Of a DNA stretch of 64,000 nt, positions 17,246-25,944 are shown piece after piece; the stretch's first letter is position 1, and each line of letters begins with the position of its first letter. Below the pieces are notes generated by a model that saw only the letters and a list, made by a program, of their open reading frames with translations, was not told the DNA's origin and did no database searches. This DNA is from Ilyobacter polytropus DSM 2926 (GTDB lineage Bacteria; Fusobacteriota; Fusobacteriia; Fusobacteriales; Fusobacteriaceae). The stretch is from NCBI RefSeq assembly GCF_000165505.1, contig NC_014632.1, positions 434,001-498,000 of the forward strand, given 5' to 3'. A program made the translations under genes and the position numbers.

Positions 17246-17893
17246 TTATAACTGGACATCTATGAACTCGTCGCTGTCATCTAAGATGGGAGAGTTTTCT
17301 TCTAGGATAATATCTGTCTCGATATCGTTGGAATCTGTAGTTTCAGTAAAAGTCTCACCCTCTACAGGGATGCTTTGGATTTTTTCTCGGACTTGTTTTA
17401 ATTTTGCCTGGATGCTGTCGATATGAGTTATGAAGGTTTCTTTTGTTTTTACAGGAACGGCATCTTTATCAACAGATAACACCATGTACATTTTATTATT
17501 TTCACTCCACGATGTTTTTTCTTCTGCTTCAAATAAGATACCTTCGGCTACATACTCTCCTAGATCCTTTAATACCTGGTCAGATATTTTTCTGCTATAA
17601 AAGTTTATCTCTAAAAGGTAGGCCTTTAGGATGGTCTCACTTTCTCTATAGATTTTCTTTCTTAGTTTTTCTCTGGCATCTTGTTTTGCCCTCATTTTGG
17701 CCACACCTTTTCCGCTCTCCTCTATACGGGCATCTCCACTTGCGAAGATCTCCTGGTTTATATCTACGGCAGAAGCTATATTCTCCTGGGTTGTGGCAGA
17801 TTTAGAAGTTGATGTCATATTTTTTAGATTGGTACATCCCTGGGCAAAAATCATGGAAGCTGTGAGACATAAAATAAATATTTTTTTCTTCAT
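17246..17893 (-). CDS. LPP20-like lipoprotein
   Basis: A 215-residue predicted lipoprotein. A short basic start and hydrophobic core end in a lipobox F-A-Q-G-C (Cys about residue 20). It is followed by a Ser/Thr-rich linker and a domain beginning G-D-A-R-I-E-E-S-G-K-G-V-A-K-M-R-A-K-Q-D-A-R, the Ala-spaced helix seen in LPP20-type outer-envelope lipoproteins. The C-terminal 40 residues are acidic and low-complexity. GAGGAAAA lies a few nt before the ATG on the minus strand. The gene stands alone between repeat blocks. The role is unknown, presumably envelope-associated. Confidence 0.72.
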   Translation of the reverse strand: MKKKIFILCLTASMIFAQGCTNLKNMTSTSKSATTQENIASAVDINQEIFASGDARIEESGKGVAKMRAKQDAREKLRKKIYRESETILKAYLLEINFYSRKISDQVLKDLGEYVAEGILFEAEEKTSWSENNKMYMVLSVDKDAVPVKTKETFITHIDSIQAKLKQVREKIQSIPVEGETFTETTDSNDIETDIILEENSPILDDSDEFIDVQL

Positions 17894-17929
17894 TTGTGTT
17901 TTCCTCCTTGAAATTGATGTTGAATTTTA

Positions 17930-18310
17930 AATACCGTTACTTTTCCTTGATGAAAAGTAACCAAAAATCAAGGCCTGTGAAAAATAAGCTAAATGCCTTC
18001 GGAAATCTAAGTAAAAATCAAAACTCGCTTCGCTCAGACAGTTGATTTTTTCTAGAGATTTCTATCAGTTATTCTTAACGCTTATTTTGTCAATGGCCAA
18101 AAAATTCAAAAAATCTTTTATTCTTATTCGTGTAAATATTTTATCTTTTATTCGTGACATTCGTGACGAAATCTTTTGATTTTATATAGTTCTTCTCTGT
18201 GAACCTCTCATTTTATCTCCGATCTCTCTGTGGCCAAAGTCTTTTATCTTTATTTCTTTGTTTTTATCGGTGTTCATTCGTGATGAAATCTTTTGACTCT
18301 AATAATGATT
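17930..18310. repeat. Composite repeat: hairpin element plus CTCTGTG/TTCGTG blocks
   Basis: It begins with a perfect 10-bp hairpin GTTACTTTTC / GAAAAGTAAC (17936-17961, loop CTTGAT). A shared tail reads TTATTTTGTCAATGGCC at about 18084-18100. From 18120 come TTCGTG and CTCTGTG words, ending with GAAATCTTTTGACTCTAAT near 18285-18303. The same order of parts is found at 23.65-24.2 and 34.52-34.97 kb and, inverted, at 25.64-25.9 kb. The middle of this copy differs from the other full copies. The rest of the gap to accD (18310-18547) is AT-rich without obvious structure. Confidence 0.65.
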
Positions 18311-18547
18311 TTAACATAAATATAATCAGGTTGAAAGAGAGATTATTTATAATTTCTGTAAAAAGATATATATACTTAAACATAGAACTTATGTTTTACC
18401 TTTTTATCAGAGAGGGTGAAGATAGGGTTTTTATAGGGATGATTGAGGTCAGGGCAAATTCTCATTGAAATATAATGTAAAATTGTGTAAAATGTGAGTT
18501 GTGATAAAAAACGGGCGTTATTATTATATCCGGAAGGAGTGATAAAA

Positions 18548-19402
18548 TTGGGAATTTTTTCAAGAAGTAAAAAGAAGTATGCAACCATAAGTGTAGATAG
18601 AAGTGTAAAAACAAAACCAAAGCAAGAAAAGATATCGGGACTGTGGGTGAAGTGTCCTAGTTGCAATGAAATTCTTTATAAGAGTGACATTGAGAACAAC
18701 TTAAAAAAATGTACCAACTGTGATCATTATTTTGTAATGAGTTCTAAAGAGAGGATAGATCTTCTCATAGACCAGGGAACATTTGTAGAGTATGACAAAG
18801 ATATGATATCTGTAGATCCATTGGGATTCCCGGGATATGCAGAGAGATATGTCCAGACCCAGGAAAAGGTTGGGATGAAAGACGGTGTATTATCTGGTAC
18901 TGGAACGATGAACGGTATTGCAGTCAGTATCGCTGTAATGGAATTTAACTTTCTAGGAGGAAGTATGGGTTCTGTTGTGGGAGAAAAGATAACCAGAGCA
19001 ATCGAAAGAGGAATAGATGAAAACTTACCTGTAATAGTCGTATCTACATCAGGAGGGGCTAGAATGCACGAGGGGATATTATCTCTTATGCAGATGGCCA
19101 AGACATCGGCAGCCTTAGAAAGACTGAGAGGAAAGGGTCTTCCATTTATATCAATACCTGTAAATCCAACTACCGGAGGAGTTACAGCTTCCTTTGCAAT
19201 GTTAGGAGATGTCAACATCAGTGAACCTGATGCCCTTATTGGATTTGCCGGACCTAGAGTTATCGAGCAGACAATAAAACAAAAGCTCCCTGAAGGGTTT
19301 CAAAAGAGTGAATTCCTTTTGAAGTACGGAATGCTTGATGTTGTGGCAAAAAGAGAGGAATTAAAAGACACAGTTGCAAGAATCCTCGGAAATCTTTTGT
19401 AG
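18548..19402 (+). CDS. accD: Acetyl-CoA carboxylase carboxyltransferase subunit beta
   Basis: Beta half of the carboxyltransferase that moves CO2 from carboxybiotin to acetyl-CoA, giving malonyl-CoA for fatty-acid synthesis; it forms an alpha2-beta2 complex with AccA. A four-Cys zinc ribbon lies at C36-x2-C39 and C55-x2-C58. The crotonase-like core has G-G-S-M-G-S-V-V-G-E-K, S-T-S-G-G-A-R-M-H-E-G and P-T-T-G-G-V-T-A-S-F-A. The frame is open to a GTG at 18494. GGAAGGAG (18532-18539) is 8 nt before TTG 18548, giving the family-typical start MGIFSRSKKKY, so I use TTG. accA follows after 24 nt. accB and accC are not in this window. Confidence 0.94.
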   Translation: MGIFSRSKKKYATISVDRSVKTKPKQEKISGLWVKCPSCNEILYKSDIENNLKKCTNCDHYFVMSSKERIDLLIDQGTFVEYDKDMISVDPLGFPGYAERYVQTQEKVGMKDGVLSGTGTMNGIAVSIAVMEFNFLGGSMGSVVGEKITRAIERGIDENLPVIVVSTSGGARMHEGILSLMQMAKTSAALERLRGKGLPFISIPVNPTTGGVTASFAMLGDVNISEPDALIGFAGPRVIEQTIKQKLPEGFQKSEFLLKYGMLDVVAKREELKDTVARILGNLL

Positions 19403-19426
19403 GAAAACAGTTGGAGGAGGTATAAA

Positions 19427-20368
19427 ATGGAGTTTGAAAAGGATATACTTGAATTAGAGAAAAAAATAGTAGAATTAAAAGAATTTTCTGAGGCTAAAAA
19501 TATAGACCTTTCAGGAGAGATAGATAAACTTAAAAATGAGTACAATGAAAAGATGAAGGAAATATACTCAGAACTTGGTCCGTGGGACAGGGTACAGGTG
19601 GCCAGACATCCAAAAAGACCCTATACACTAGACTATGTAGAGCATATAACAACTGACTTTGTGGAACTCCACGGAGACAGACTATATAAAGATGACCCTG
19701 CAGTAGTTGCCGGTATATGTAAAATAGACGGTAAAAAAGTGATGATCATAGGTCATCAAAAGGGACGTGAAGTAGAGGAAAAAATCCACAGAAATTTTGG
19801 GATGGCAAACCCGGAAGGGTACAGAAAGGCTCTTAGACTAATGAAGATGGCTGAGAGATTTAATATGCCTGTAATAACCCTCATAGACACACCTGGAGCC
19901 TATCCTGGAATCGAGGCTGAAAAGCACGGACAGGGAGAAGCTATTGCCAGAAATCTACTGGAGATGGCCGGACTAAAGGTTCCTATAACTGCCATTGTAA
20001 TCGGAGAAGGTGGAAGTGGAGGAGCCCTTGCCTTTGGAGTGGCGGATAAAGTATATATGTGTGAAAACTCAATATATTCTGTAATATCCCCAGAGGGCTG
20101 TGCAGCGATATTGTTTAAGGATGCTGCCAAGGCACCTGAGGCAGCAGAAAGTCTAAGAGTATCTGCAGACAGTGTGTTAGAGCTAGGAATAATAGATGGC
20201 ATCATCCTAGAACCTGTAGGAGGCGCCCACAGGAATTATAATGAGATGACAGAAAATGTAAAAAAACAAATTTTAGGTGCAATCTCTGAATTAGAGGAAA
20301 AAAGTACAGAAGAACTTCTTCAGGATAGATATGATAAATTCAGAAAAATGGGTGCATTTTCTGAGTAA
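19427..20368 (+). CDS. accA: Acetyl-CoA carboxylase carboxyltransferase subunit alpha
   Basis: Partner of AccD, 313 residues. An N-terminal coiled-coil segment (about 1-40) precedes the carboxyltransferase core with A-R-H-P-K-R-P-Y-T-L-D-Y, H-G-D-R-L-Y-x-D-D-P-A, M-A-N-P-E-G-Y-R-K-A-L-R, D-T-P-G-A-Y-P-G-I-E-A-E, G-E-G-G-S-G-G-A-L-A-F and S-V-I-S-P-E-G-C-A-A-I-L. These motifs form the acetyl-CoA and carboxybiotin pocket. GGAGGAGG lies 7-8 nt before the ATG. A hairpin followed by T-rich DNA (20405-20440) closes the pair. Confidence 0.95.
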   Translation: MEFEKDILELEKKIVELKEFSEAKNIDLSGEIDKLKNEYNEKMKEIYSELGPWDRVQVARHPKRPYTLDYVEHITTDFVELHGDRLYKDDPAVVAGICKIDGKKVMIIGHQKGREVEEKIHRNFGMANPEGYRKALRLMKMAERFNMPVITLIDTPGAYPGIEAEKHGQGEAIARNLLEMAGLKVPITAIVIGEGGSGGALAFGVADKVYMCENSIYSVISPEGCAAILFKDAAKAPEAAESLRVSADSVLELGIIDGIILEPVGGAHRNYNEMTENVKKQILGAISELEEKSTEELLQDRYDKFRKMGAFSE

Positions 20369-20404
20369 TGAGATTTGTTGATAACATTATCAAATAAAAA
20401 TGGT

Positions 20405-20440
20405 AGCTGCAGGGAATACTTTCTGCAGTTTTCTTATTTT
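20405..20440 (+). terminator. Probable terminator of accDA
   Basis: An 8-bp stem including one G-T pair (AGCTGCAG / CTGCAGTT) with a 10-nt loop runs into a T-rich stretch TTTTCTTATTTT. It is rather weak. Confidence 0.55.
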
Positions 20441-20507
20441 AGACATTGACAAAAGATCGCTAGTGAAATAAGCTTATAATATAGAAAAGAGGTATTGGGG
20501 GGATAAT

Positions 20508-21539
20508 ATGCAGCATAGATTTTTTATAGCACCTATGAGTCTAATGGGGGCAGGATGTTTGAAACAGGCAGGTAAAGAGATAAAAAAACTCAACCTGAAA
20601 AAGGCAATAGTTGTTACTTGCAAATCTATATTAGAAAGTGAGATTATTACTCAGTTGAAAGATATGCTAGATGACAATGAAATAGATTATGTGATTTATG
20701 ATAAAACCAAAGCCCGTCCTGATATGAGTGACGTTGTCACAGGGGTGGATATGCTAAAAAAAGAAAACTGTGATTTTATAATCTCCTTTGGGGGAAACTC
20801 CACAAGAAACTGTGCCAAGGGAATGTCTCTCATGATCCGTTCTAAAGACGGAATATCCAAAAGTGACGAGAGTCTACCCCTAGTGGCTATAAATGTAACT
20901 TCTTTTATGACAGGAGAGGTACCTATATTTACTCAAAAGAACAAAAATAAAGATGAAAAAATTCTTATAGACAGAAGTACGACTCCTATTATAACAGTGA
21001 CAGATTCTGATCTTTTAAAGGGGATTTCCAATAAGATAATGGGGGCAATCGGTATAGATGCATTGAGGCATGCAGTAGAAGCCTATCTTTCTGATGCTGC
21101 TACGCCTATGACAGATGCCTGTGCTTTTCAAGCCATTAAAATATTATTTTCCAACCTTGAGAATGTAATCGATAAAGACATTATAGATGATGATGTGAGA
21201 GAGCAGATAACCTATGGAAATTATATGGCAGGAATCTCTTATAACAACACTGTTTTGGGTCATATATACTCTATGGAGGAGAAAAATTATCACGAGGAGA
21301 ATATTCAGCAGGAAAAAAACAGTGCCTTTATATCTGAAGCTCAGGGATTTTCTTCAGATAAAATTTTTAAAAAGATGACGGAAGTTGCCTTTGCAATGGG
21401 AAGTGATATAAAAGATATTAATGAAGATACTGCCATGGGATTTGTGATGGATGAGATAAAAAGACTCTCTGACAAGGTTGGTATACCTTGTGGAATGAGT
21501 AAGGACGAGAGAGTGATATTTGGTAAGGGAAGACTATAG
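20508..21539 (+). CDS. Degenerate iron-type alcohol dehydrogenase paralogue
   Basis: A 343-residue member of the iron-containing alcohol dehydrogenase family, shorter at the C-terminus than the usual 380-390. The start F-I-A-P-M-S-L-M-G-A-G-C fits the family. The nucleotide motif, normally G-G-G-S-x-x-D, reads G-G-N-S-T-R-N. Of the four metal ligands, the Asp and first His are kept (G-I-D-A-L-R-H-A-V-E-A-Y). The region usually written H-A-M-x-H ... P-H-G reads Y-S-M-E-E-K-N-Y-H-E-E-N, so the third ligand is lost and the fourth is doubtful. The C-terminal N-P-R segment is missing. It may be catalytically altered, structural, or decaying. GGGGGG precedes the ATG, and it ends at a strong bidirectional terminator. 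Confidence 0.82.
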   Translation: MQHRFFIAPMSLMGAGCLKQAGKEIKKLNLKKAIVVTCKSILESEIITQLKDMLDDNEIDYVIYDKTKARPDMSDVVTGVDMLKKENCDFIISFGGNSTRNCAKGMSLMIRSKDGISKSDESLPLVAINVTSFMTGEVPIFTQKNKNKDEKILIDRSTTPIITVTDSDLLKGISNKIMGAIGIDALRHAVEAYLSDAATPMTDACAFQAIKILFSNLENVIDKDIIDDDVREQITYGNYMAGISYNNTVLGHIYSMEEKNYHEENIQQEKNSAFISEAQGFSSDKIFKKMTEVAFAMGSDIKDINEDTAMGFVMDEIKRLSDKVGIPCGMSKDERVIFGKGRL

Positions 21540-21542
21540 AAT

Positions 21543-21573
21543 AAAAAATAGCTGACATAGTCAGCTATTTTTT
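21543..21573. terminator. Bidirectional rho-independent terminator
   Basis: A perfect 14-bp stem (AAAAAATAGCTGAC with GTCAGCTATTTTTT, loop ATA) lies between the convergent Fe-ADH-like gene and msrB. A-run and T-run at its ends let it act on both strands. Confidence 0.93.
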
Positions 21574-22078
21574 ATTCTTCAAATTCTTTTAAAAATTCTC
21601 CATAGCCTTCTTCTTCCATCTTTTCTTTTGGGATAAAACGAAGTGATGCAGAGTTTAGGCAATAACGTAGATTTGTAGGAGGGGGACCGTCTTTGAATAC
21701 ATGTCCTAGATGGGAATCTCCATATTTGCTCCGAACCTCTGTTCTTATCATGAAAAGAGAAAAATCTTTCTTTGTGACTACATTTTCATCTACAAGAGGT
21801 TTCGTAAAGCTAGGCCATCCTGTACCTGACTTGTATTTATCCTTAGAAGAAAAAAGAGGTTCTCCTGAAATAAGGTCTACATAGATACCTTCTTTTTTGT
21901 TGTCCCAGTATTCATTATCAAAGGGTCTTTCTGTTCCCTTTTTCTGTGTGACCTTATACTGTAAGTCAGTTAAGGTTTTTTTTAGTTCTGAGTCTGTCGG
22001 CTTCTCAAAAGATGAAAAATCCATTGAAAAAGCAAGAGTTGAAAAAATAAGAAATAAAAGAGTAAATAAGTGATTCAT
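21572..22078 (-). CDS. msrB: Exported peptide-methionine (R)-S-oxide reductase
   Basis: Reduces methionine-R-sulfoxide in proteins. A signal peptide or N-terminal anchor (about residues 1-19, ending A-F-S) suggests action in the periplasm. The MsrB fold is plain: [50 protein letters not shown] with the catalytic Cys in R-Y-C. The two C-x2-C zinc pairs of many MsrB proteins are absent, as in the zinc-free subgroup. I chose MNHLF at 22078 because GGAGG is 6 nt upstream; the upstream in-frame ATG overlaps that site. No MsrA domain is fused. Confidence 0.92.
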   Translation of the reverse strand: MNHLFTLLFLIFSTLAFSMDFSSFEKPTDSELKKTLTDLQYKVTQKKGTERPFDNEYWDNKKEGIYVDLISGEPLFSSKDKYKSGTGWPSFTKPLVDENVVTKKDFSLFMIRTEVRSKYGDSHLGHVFKDGPPPTNLRYCLNSASLRFIPKEKMEEEGYGEFLKEFEE

Positions 22079-22105
22079 AAGATCGCCTCCTAAGTATAAC
22101 ATACG

Positions 22106-22131
22106 AAAAAAGGGAGGAAACTCCTCCCTTT
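22106..22131 (-). terminator. Rho-independent terminator of the repeat lipoprotein gene
   Basis: On the minus strand a 9-bp stem AAAGGGAGG / CCTCCCTTT with a 5-nt loop runs into TTTTTT. It lies just beyond the stop of the gene at 22151 and before msrB. Confidence 0.85.
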
Positions 22132-22150
22132 AACTGTCTGCTATTTTATA

Positions 22151-22735
22151 CTATTTTTTCTTGGAAACAAAGTAAACTGCAACTGCAGCTACTAAAGCAC
22201 CAAATCCAAATAATAAACCTTTAGAGGATTTTTCTTCGGCAGGAACAGCCGGTACTTCTTCCATAACTACCTCTTCAACAGCTTTTGAAGTAGCTTCGTC
22301 TTCCATGATCTGTTCGTCTACTGTCTCGTCTACCATTTCATCGATACTGTCAGCGGTAGGTTCAACTGCAGTCATCTTTGTCATTTCATCGGCAGCATCA
22401 TCCATCTTGGCAGCAGCAGCGGCTTCCATCTCAGCAGCCTCCATTTCGGCAGCTTTGATTTTTTCAGCTTCCATTTCGGCAGCCTTTATCCTAGCGGCTT
22501 CCATCTCAGCGGCCTTTATCTTCTCTGCTTCGATTTTGGCAGCCTCAATTCTGGCGGCCTCTATACGCGCGGCTTCCATCCGAGCAGCTTCTATCTTCTC
22601 TGCTTCTAGAGCCGAGATATCCTCCTGGACTATAGCGGTCTCAGTCTTGGCAATCATATCCTCTTTAGGATCGGCTTTTGAACATCCAATTATTAAAACA
22701 GACAGTGTTAAAAGCAAGGCAATTTTTTTCATCAT
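22151..22735 (-). CDS. Alanine-rich repeat lipoprotein with C-terminal membrane anchor
   Basis: About 194 residues. The N-terminus is a lipoprotein signal ending L-I-I-G-C-S. A helix of about 65 residues (about 45-110) then follows, made of five-residue units of the type A-[AE]-x-[IM]-[EK] (AARIE, AAKIE, AEKIK, AAEME). An acidic linker rich in D/E/T comes next, and the end is a single membrane helix G-L-L-F-G-F-G-A-L-V-A-A-V-A-V-Y-F-V followed by S-K-K-K. A lipid anchor at one end and a membrane helix with basic tail at the other suggest an envelope-spanning tether. No family is recognised. GGGAGG lies 5-8 nt before the ATG pair; 22735 is the chosen start. Confidence 0.75.
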   Translation of the reverse strand: MMKKIALLLTLSVLIIGCSKADPKEDMIAKTETAIVQEDISALEAEKIEAARMEAARIEAARIEAAKIEAEKIKAAEMEAARIKAAEMEAEKIKAAEMEAAEMEAAAAAKMDDAADEMTKMTAVEPTADSIDEMVDETVDEQIMEDEATSKAVEEVVMEEVPAVPAEEKSSKGLLFGFGALVAAVAVYFVSKKK

Positions 22736-22992
22736 TAGCATCCTCCCTTAAAAAATTTTCTCTAAATAATTACTATAGAGGCTTCTACTATCTATATTAT
22801 CATAAATAGAATGAAATCCTTTTGATTTTGTTTTCTTTCTTATTTTTTTATTACATTGATTAAATAAAAAAAGAATATTTAGTTAGAAAATATTAATATA
22901 ATGCGTTATAATATACCAAAGATAAACGAGGATCCTTTTAATTTATTTTAAAAATAAGATAGATAAGTTTTTTTGTTTAGAGGAGGAAATCA

Positions 22993-23586
22993 ATGGCTAC
23001 TAAATCCCTTGAAAGATTGATAGATGAATTTAATAAACTCCCTGGAATAGGAAGAAAAAGTGCAACTAGGCTCGCTTTTCATGTATTAGAGATGGATGAT
23101 ATGGAGGTAAATATTTTTGCAGAGGCGATAAAAAATGTAAAGTCCTCTGTGAAAAAATGTGTGATCTGTGGAAATTTTGGAGAAGAGGAAACATGTGATG
23201 TGTGCCGAGATGAGTATAGGACCAATGAGATAATCTGTGTGGTAGAGGACACCAGAGATATAGTTTCCTTTGAGAAGGCGAAAAAGTATAGGGGAAGATA
23301 TCATGTCTTAAACGGAAAAATAGACCCTCTAAACGGTATGACTCCAGATAAGCTCAATATAAAATCTCTAGTAGAGAGAGTAGCAGCTGAGGATGTAAAG
23401 GAGGTCATACTTGCCATGAACCCAGATCTCGAGGGGGAGACTACGGCAATGTATCTGACCAATCTTTTAAAGCCCTTTGGAATCAAGGTCACTAAAATAG
23501 CCAGTGGGATCCCTATGGGTGGAAATATAGAGTTTTCAGATATAGCCACAATATCAAAGGCACTAGAGGGAAGAAGAGAACTTTAA
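22993..23586 (+). CDS. recR: Recombination protein RecR
   Basis: RecR loads RecA at gaps together with RecF and RecO. The 197 residues show the helix-hairpin-helix near the start (K-L-P-G-I-G-R-K-S-A-T-R-L), a four-Cys zinc motif (C-V-I-C ... C-D-V-C), the Toprim strand I-C-V-V-E-D-T-R-D, M-N-P-D-L-E-G-E-T-T-A-M-Y-L and the Walker-B-like end A-S-G-I-P-M-G-G-N-I-E-F-S-D. Length is normal. AGAGGAGG precedes ATG 22993. A TATAAT at 22907-22912 may be its -10 element. dnaX, its usual neighbour, is absent, so it stands alone before a terminator. Confidence 0.95.
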   Translation: MATKSLERLIDEFNKLPGIGRKSATRLAFHVLEMDDMEVNIFAEAIKNVKSSVKKCVICGNFGEEETCDVCRDEYRTNEIICVVEDTRDIVSFEKAKKYRGRYHVLNGKIDPLNGMTPDKLNIKSLVERVAAEDVKEVILAMNPDLEGETTAMYLTNLLKPFGIKVTKIASGIPMGGNIEFSDIATISKALEGRREL

Positions 23587-23603
23587 AATATAGAAGGAAT
23601 ATG

Positions 23604-23636
23604 AAAAGACCACTCATACAAAAGAGCGGTCTTTTT
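23604..23636 (+). terminator. Rho-independent terminator after recR
   Basis: AAAAGACCACTC pairs with GAGCGGTCTTTT apart from one A-C mismatch, with an 8-nt loop and a T-run. Confidence 0.85.
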
Positions 23637-23656
23637 AAATTAAAGCAAAAGCTTTA

Positions 23657-24235
23657 TTACTTTCTTTTCTTGATAAAAGAAAGTAACCAAAGAAAATCAA
23701 GAATTTTCAAATGTCTAGGAAGTATATATTTCTTTTATCGCCTTTGAGAGCTACAGTCCTCGGTACCCTGCGGAACTTATTCTGTAGTACGGCTGAGTGC
23801 AGGTTCTTTCCTGTATAAGCCCTGCGACTTGAAAATTCAAAAATAAGAATGATATAAACTTTAATAAAAAAATATGCACAGTTATTTCTTAAATTTCGAC
23901 TATTCTTAATTCTGATTTTGTCAATGGCAGGGGAAGAAAATAAAAAACCATTCAAAAAGAAAGTACTCATGTTTTAAGTTCTTCTCTGTGTAACTCTTTT
24001 CTTGTCTCTGTGTCCTCTGTGGCCAAAATCTTTTGTCCTTATTCGTGTTAAATTTTTCTGTCTTTTATCGGTTTTCATTCGTGACAAAATCTTTTGACTC
24101 TATTATCGATTTTCTCTGTGCAACTCTATTCTTAATCTCTGTGAACTCTGTGACCAAAAGGTCTTGACCTTATTCGTGTTAATATTTTTAGTCTTTTATC
24201 AGTGCTCATTCGTGACAAAATATTTTTTTATTAAC
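23657..24235. repeat. Composite repeat, full copy 1: hairpin, nested stems, then CTCTGTG/TTCGTG blocks
   Basis: It begins with a perfect 12-bp hairpin TTACTTTCTTTT / AAAAGAAAGTAA (23657-23686). GAATTTTCAA (23701-23710) then pairs with TTGAAAATTC (23829-23838) around two inner stem regions (CTACAG/CTGTAG and CAGG/CCTG). A shared tail ends near 23935 (TTGTCAATGG). From 23975 to 24230 come CTCTGTG and TTCGTG words and AAAATCTTTTGACTCTA. The 87-codon minus-strand frame inside (23707-23970) follows the repeat and is not credible as a gene. No other gene lies in this gap. Confidence 0.7.
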
Positions 24236-24239
24236 TAGG

Positions 24240-25355
24240 TTATTTACATACATCTTCTAAAGGGGTGTAGTGAAGGTCTAGATCTTTTGCCACCTGTTCA
24301 TAGACGAGTTTTCCGTCGATTACATTGATTCCGTTGATTAATTCAGGATATTTTTTACATGCCTTGTGTATATCCATACCTGCTAGGGCTCTGGCATACT
24401 TCAGAGTTGCATTATTAAGTGCATAGGTAGAAGTTCTGGCAAAGGCACCTGGCATGTTTGCCACACAGTAGTGAAGGACATCGTCAACAAAGAAGATAGG
24501 TTCTGTATGTGTTGTGGCTTTAGAGGTCTCAAAACACCCTCCCTGGTCAATGGCCACATCAACTAAGACTGTTCCAGGCTGCATTTTTTTGATATGCTCT
24601 CTGGTCACAAGTTTTGGAGCCTTGGCTCCTGGTACGAGGACAGTTCCTATAACAAGGTCGGCATTTACTACAGCTTCCTCAATATTATGAGAGTTGGAAT
24701 AGATGGTTTTTATCTTGTTTCCGTAAATATCGTCTAAATATCTTAATTTGTGAATATCAAGGTCTATGATAGTGCAGTCAGCCCCTAAACCTACTGCCAT
24801 TTGAAGGGCATTTTGTCCTGCCACCCCAGCCCCTATAATGACACATTTTGCTCTTTTGGTACCTGGTACCCCACCTATAAGGACTCCTTTTCCACCTTGG
24901 TTTTCCTGAAGATAAAATGCTCCCATCTGAGTTGCCATTCTTCCTGCCACTTCAGACATAGGTGCAAGAAGGGGAATAGACTTGTCTTCTAAAACTATAG
25001 TTTCATAGGCGATACATGTGGCTCCTGAGGCCATGAGTCCCTCTGTCTGAGGTTTGTCTGCAGCTAGGTGAAGGTAAGTATATAAAAGGTGGTGCGGCTT
25101 TAGACAGGCGATCTCCCTAGGCTGGGGTTCCTTTACCTTTATGATCATATCTGCAGCTTCAAATACATCTTCTAAAGAGTCTAGGATCTTTGCTCCTGCC
25201 TTAATATAATCTTCATCAGATATCCCAACCCCTATACCTGCTTTGGTTTCAACAAATAACTGATGACCGTCAGCTACAAGCTGAGCCACAGAAGCCGGAA
25301 TAAGACCTACTCTGTTTTCGTTGTTTTTAATCTCCTTAGGTACACCTATTTTCAT
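24240..25355 (-). CDS. ald: Alanine dehydrogenase
   Basis: NAD-dependent interconversion of L-alanine with pyruvate and ammonia, useful for amino-acid fermentation. The 371 residues begin M-K-I-G-V-P-K-E-I-K-N-N-E-N-R-V-G-L and contain V-K-E-P-Q with the substrate Lys, Y-L-H-L-A-A-D (catalytic His), M-S-E-V-A-G-R-M-A-T-Q, G-G-V-P-G-T-K-R-A, the NAD loop I-G-A-G-V-A-G-Q-N-A, and D-V-A-I-D-Q-G-G-C-F-E-T-S. GGGGG lies about 8 nt before the ATG on the minus strand. The gene is monocistronic, flanked by repeat arrays. Transhydrogenase alpha subunits are related, but length and the C-terminal part fit Ald. Confidence 0.95.
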   Translation of the reverse strand: MKIGVPKEIKNNENRVGLIPASVAQLVADGHQLFVETKAGIGVGISDEDYIKAGAKILDSLEDVFEAADMIIKVKEPQPREIACLKPHHLLYTYLHLAADKPQTEGLMASGATCIAYETIVLEDKSIPLLAPMSEVAGRMATQMGAFYLQENQGGKGVLIGGVPGTKRAKCVIIGAGVAGQNALQMAVGLGADCTIIDLDIHKLRYLDDIYGNKIKTIYSNSHNIEEAVVNADLVIGTVLVPGAKAPKLVTREHIKKMQPGTVLVDVAIDQGGCFETSKATTHTEPIFFVDDVLHYCVANMPGAFARTSTYALNNATLKYARALAGMDIHKACKKYPELINGINVIDGKLVYEQVAKDLDLHYTPLEDVCK

Positions 25356-25557
25356 TTTAATACCCCCTTCAACATTATTATCCTATTATTTTATGTATAC
25401 AACTATGTTCTATTAAAATCAACATTATAAATAATAAATATTTTTTTAACTAAAATAGTATTTTTTTAGTAAACAATTTGTCCAAAGTATAGGTACTTTA
25501 TCTGAATTTATGATAGACAGTATTAAAATTTATTTTTTATTAAGAAGACGCTTTTAT

Positions 25558-25586
25558 TTGTGAGAAGAATGGTAAAATGATATAAT
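25558..25586 (+). promoter_or_regulatory. Candidate promoter in the ald-uvrA divergent region
   Basis: TTGTGA, a 17-nt spacer and TATAAT with a TG one base upstream (extended -10). It points toward uvrA but lies 360 nt away, with an inverted repeat element between. Confidence 0.4.
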
Positions 25587-25639
25587 CGATCTAGTTGGTA
25601 TTTGAGATAAATATAAAAATTATTGAATATATCAGAATA

Positions 25640-25895
25640 TTAGAGTCAAAAGATTTCGTCACGAATGAAATTCAATAAAAGATAAGAAATATTAACACGA
25701 ATAAGAATAAAAGATTTTTACCACAGAGTATCATAGAAGTGTATGTTGCACAGAGATAAAAATAGAGTTTTATAGAGAAGAGCTTTTGAATTTTCAATTT
25801 TTTAGGGGTGCCTTTTCTTTGGTTACTTTTGCCATGACCAAAGGGAGGAAATGCCCTTGGGGTACTTTAGGCAAGCAAAGAAAGTAACGGAGCTT
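25640..25895. repeat. Composite repeat, inverted copy
   Basis: The order of parts is reversed relative to the other copies: AGAGTCAAAAGATTTCGTCACGAAT at its left end (25647 onward), CACGAAT words, CACAGAG words (25718-25760), then GAATTTTCAATTTT and the hairpin-side sequence TTTGGTTACTTTTG (25820-25834). The terminal hairpin has drifted. The rest of the 589-nt gap between ald and uvrA is AT-rich, with the candidate promoter noted separately. Confidence 0.6.
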
Positions 25896-25944
25896 TTAAA
25901 TTAAAATAGATTAAATTTTATAAAAATAATAATGAGGTGATTCT

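Noticed and set aside
18199-18468. 89-codon plus-strand frame before accD
   Set aside because: It begins within the TTCGTG/CTCTGTG repeat block and lacks a ribosome site and family features.
22305-22751. 148-codon plus-strand frame opposite the repeat lipoprotein gene
   Set aside because: It is the mirror of the Ala/Glu/Lys codon repeat; the minus strand has the lipobox, ribosome site and terminator.
23707-23970. 87-codon minus-strand frame
   Set aside because: It lies inside the interspersed structured element, has no family match and no ribosome site, and the matching frame in copy 3 differs in reading.
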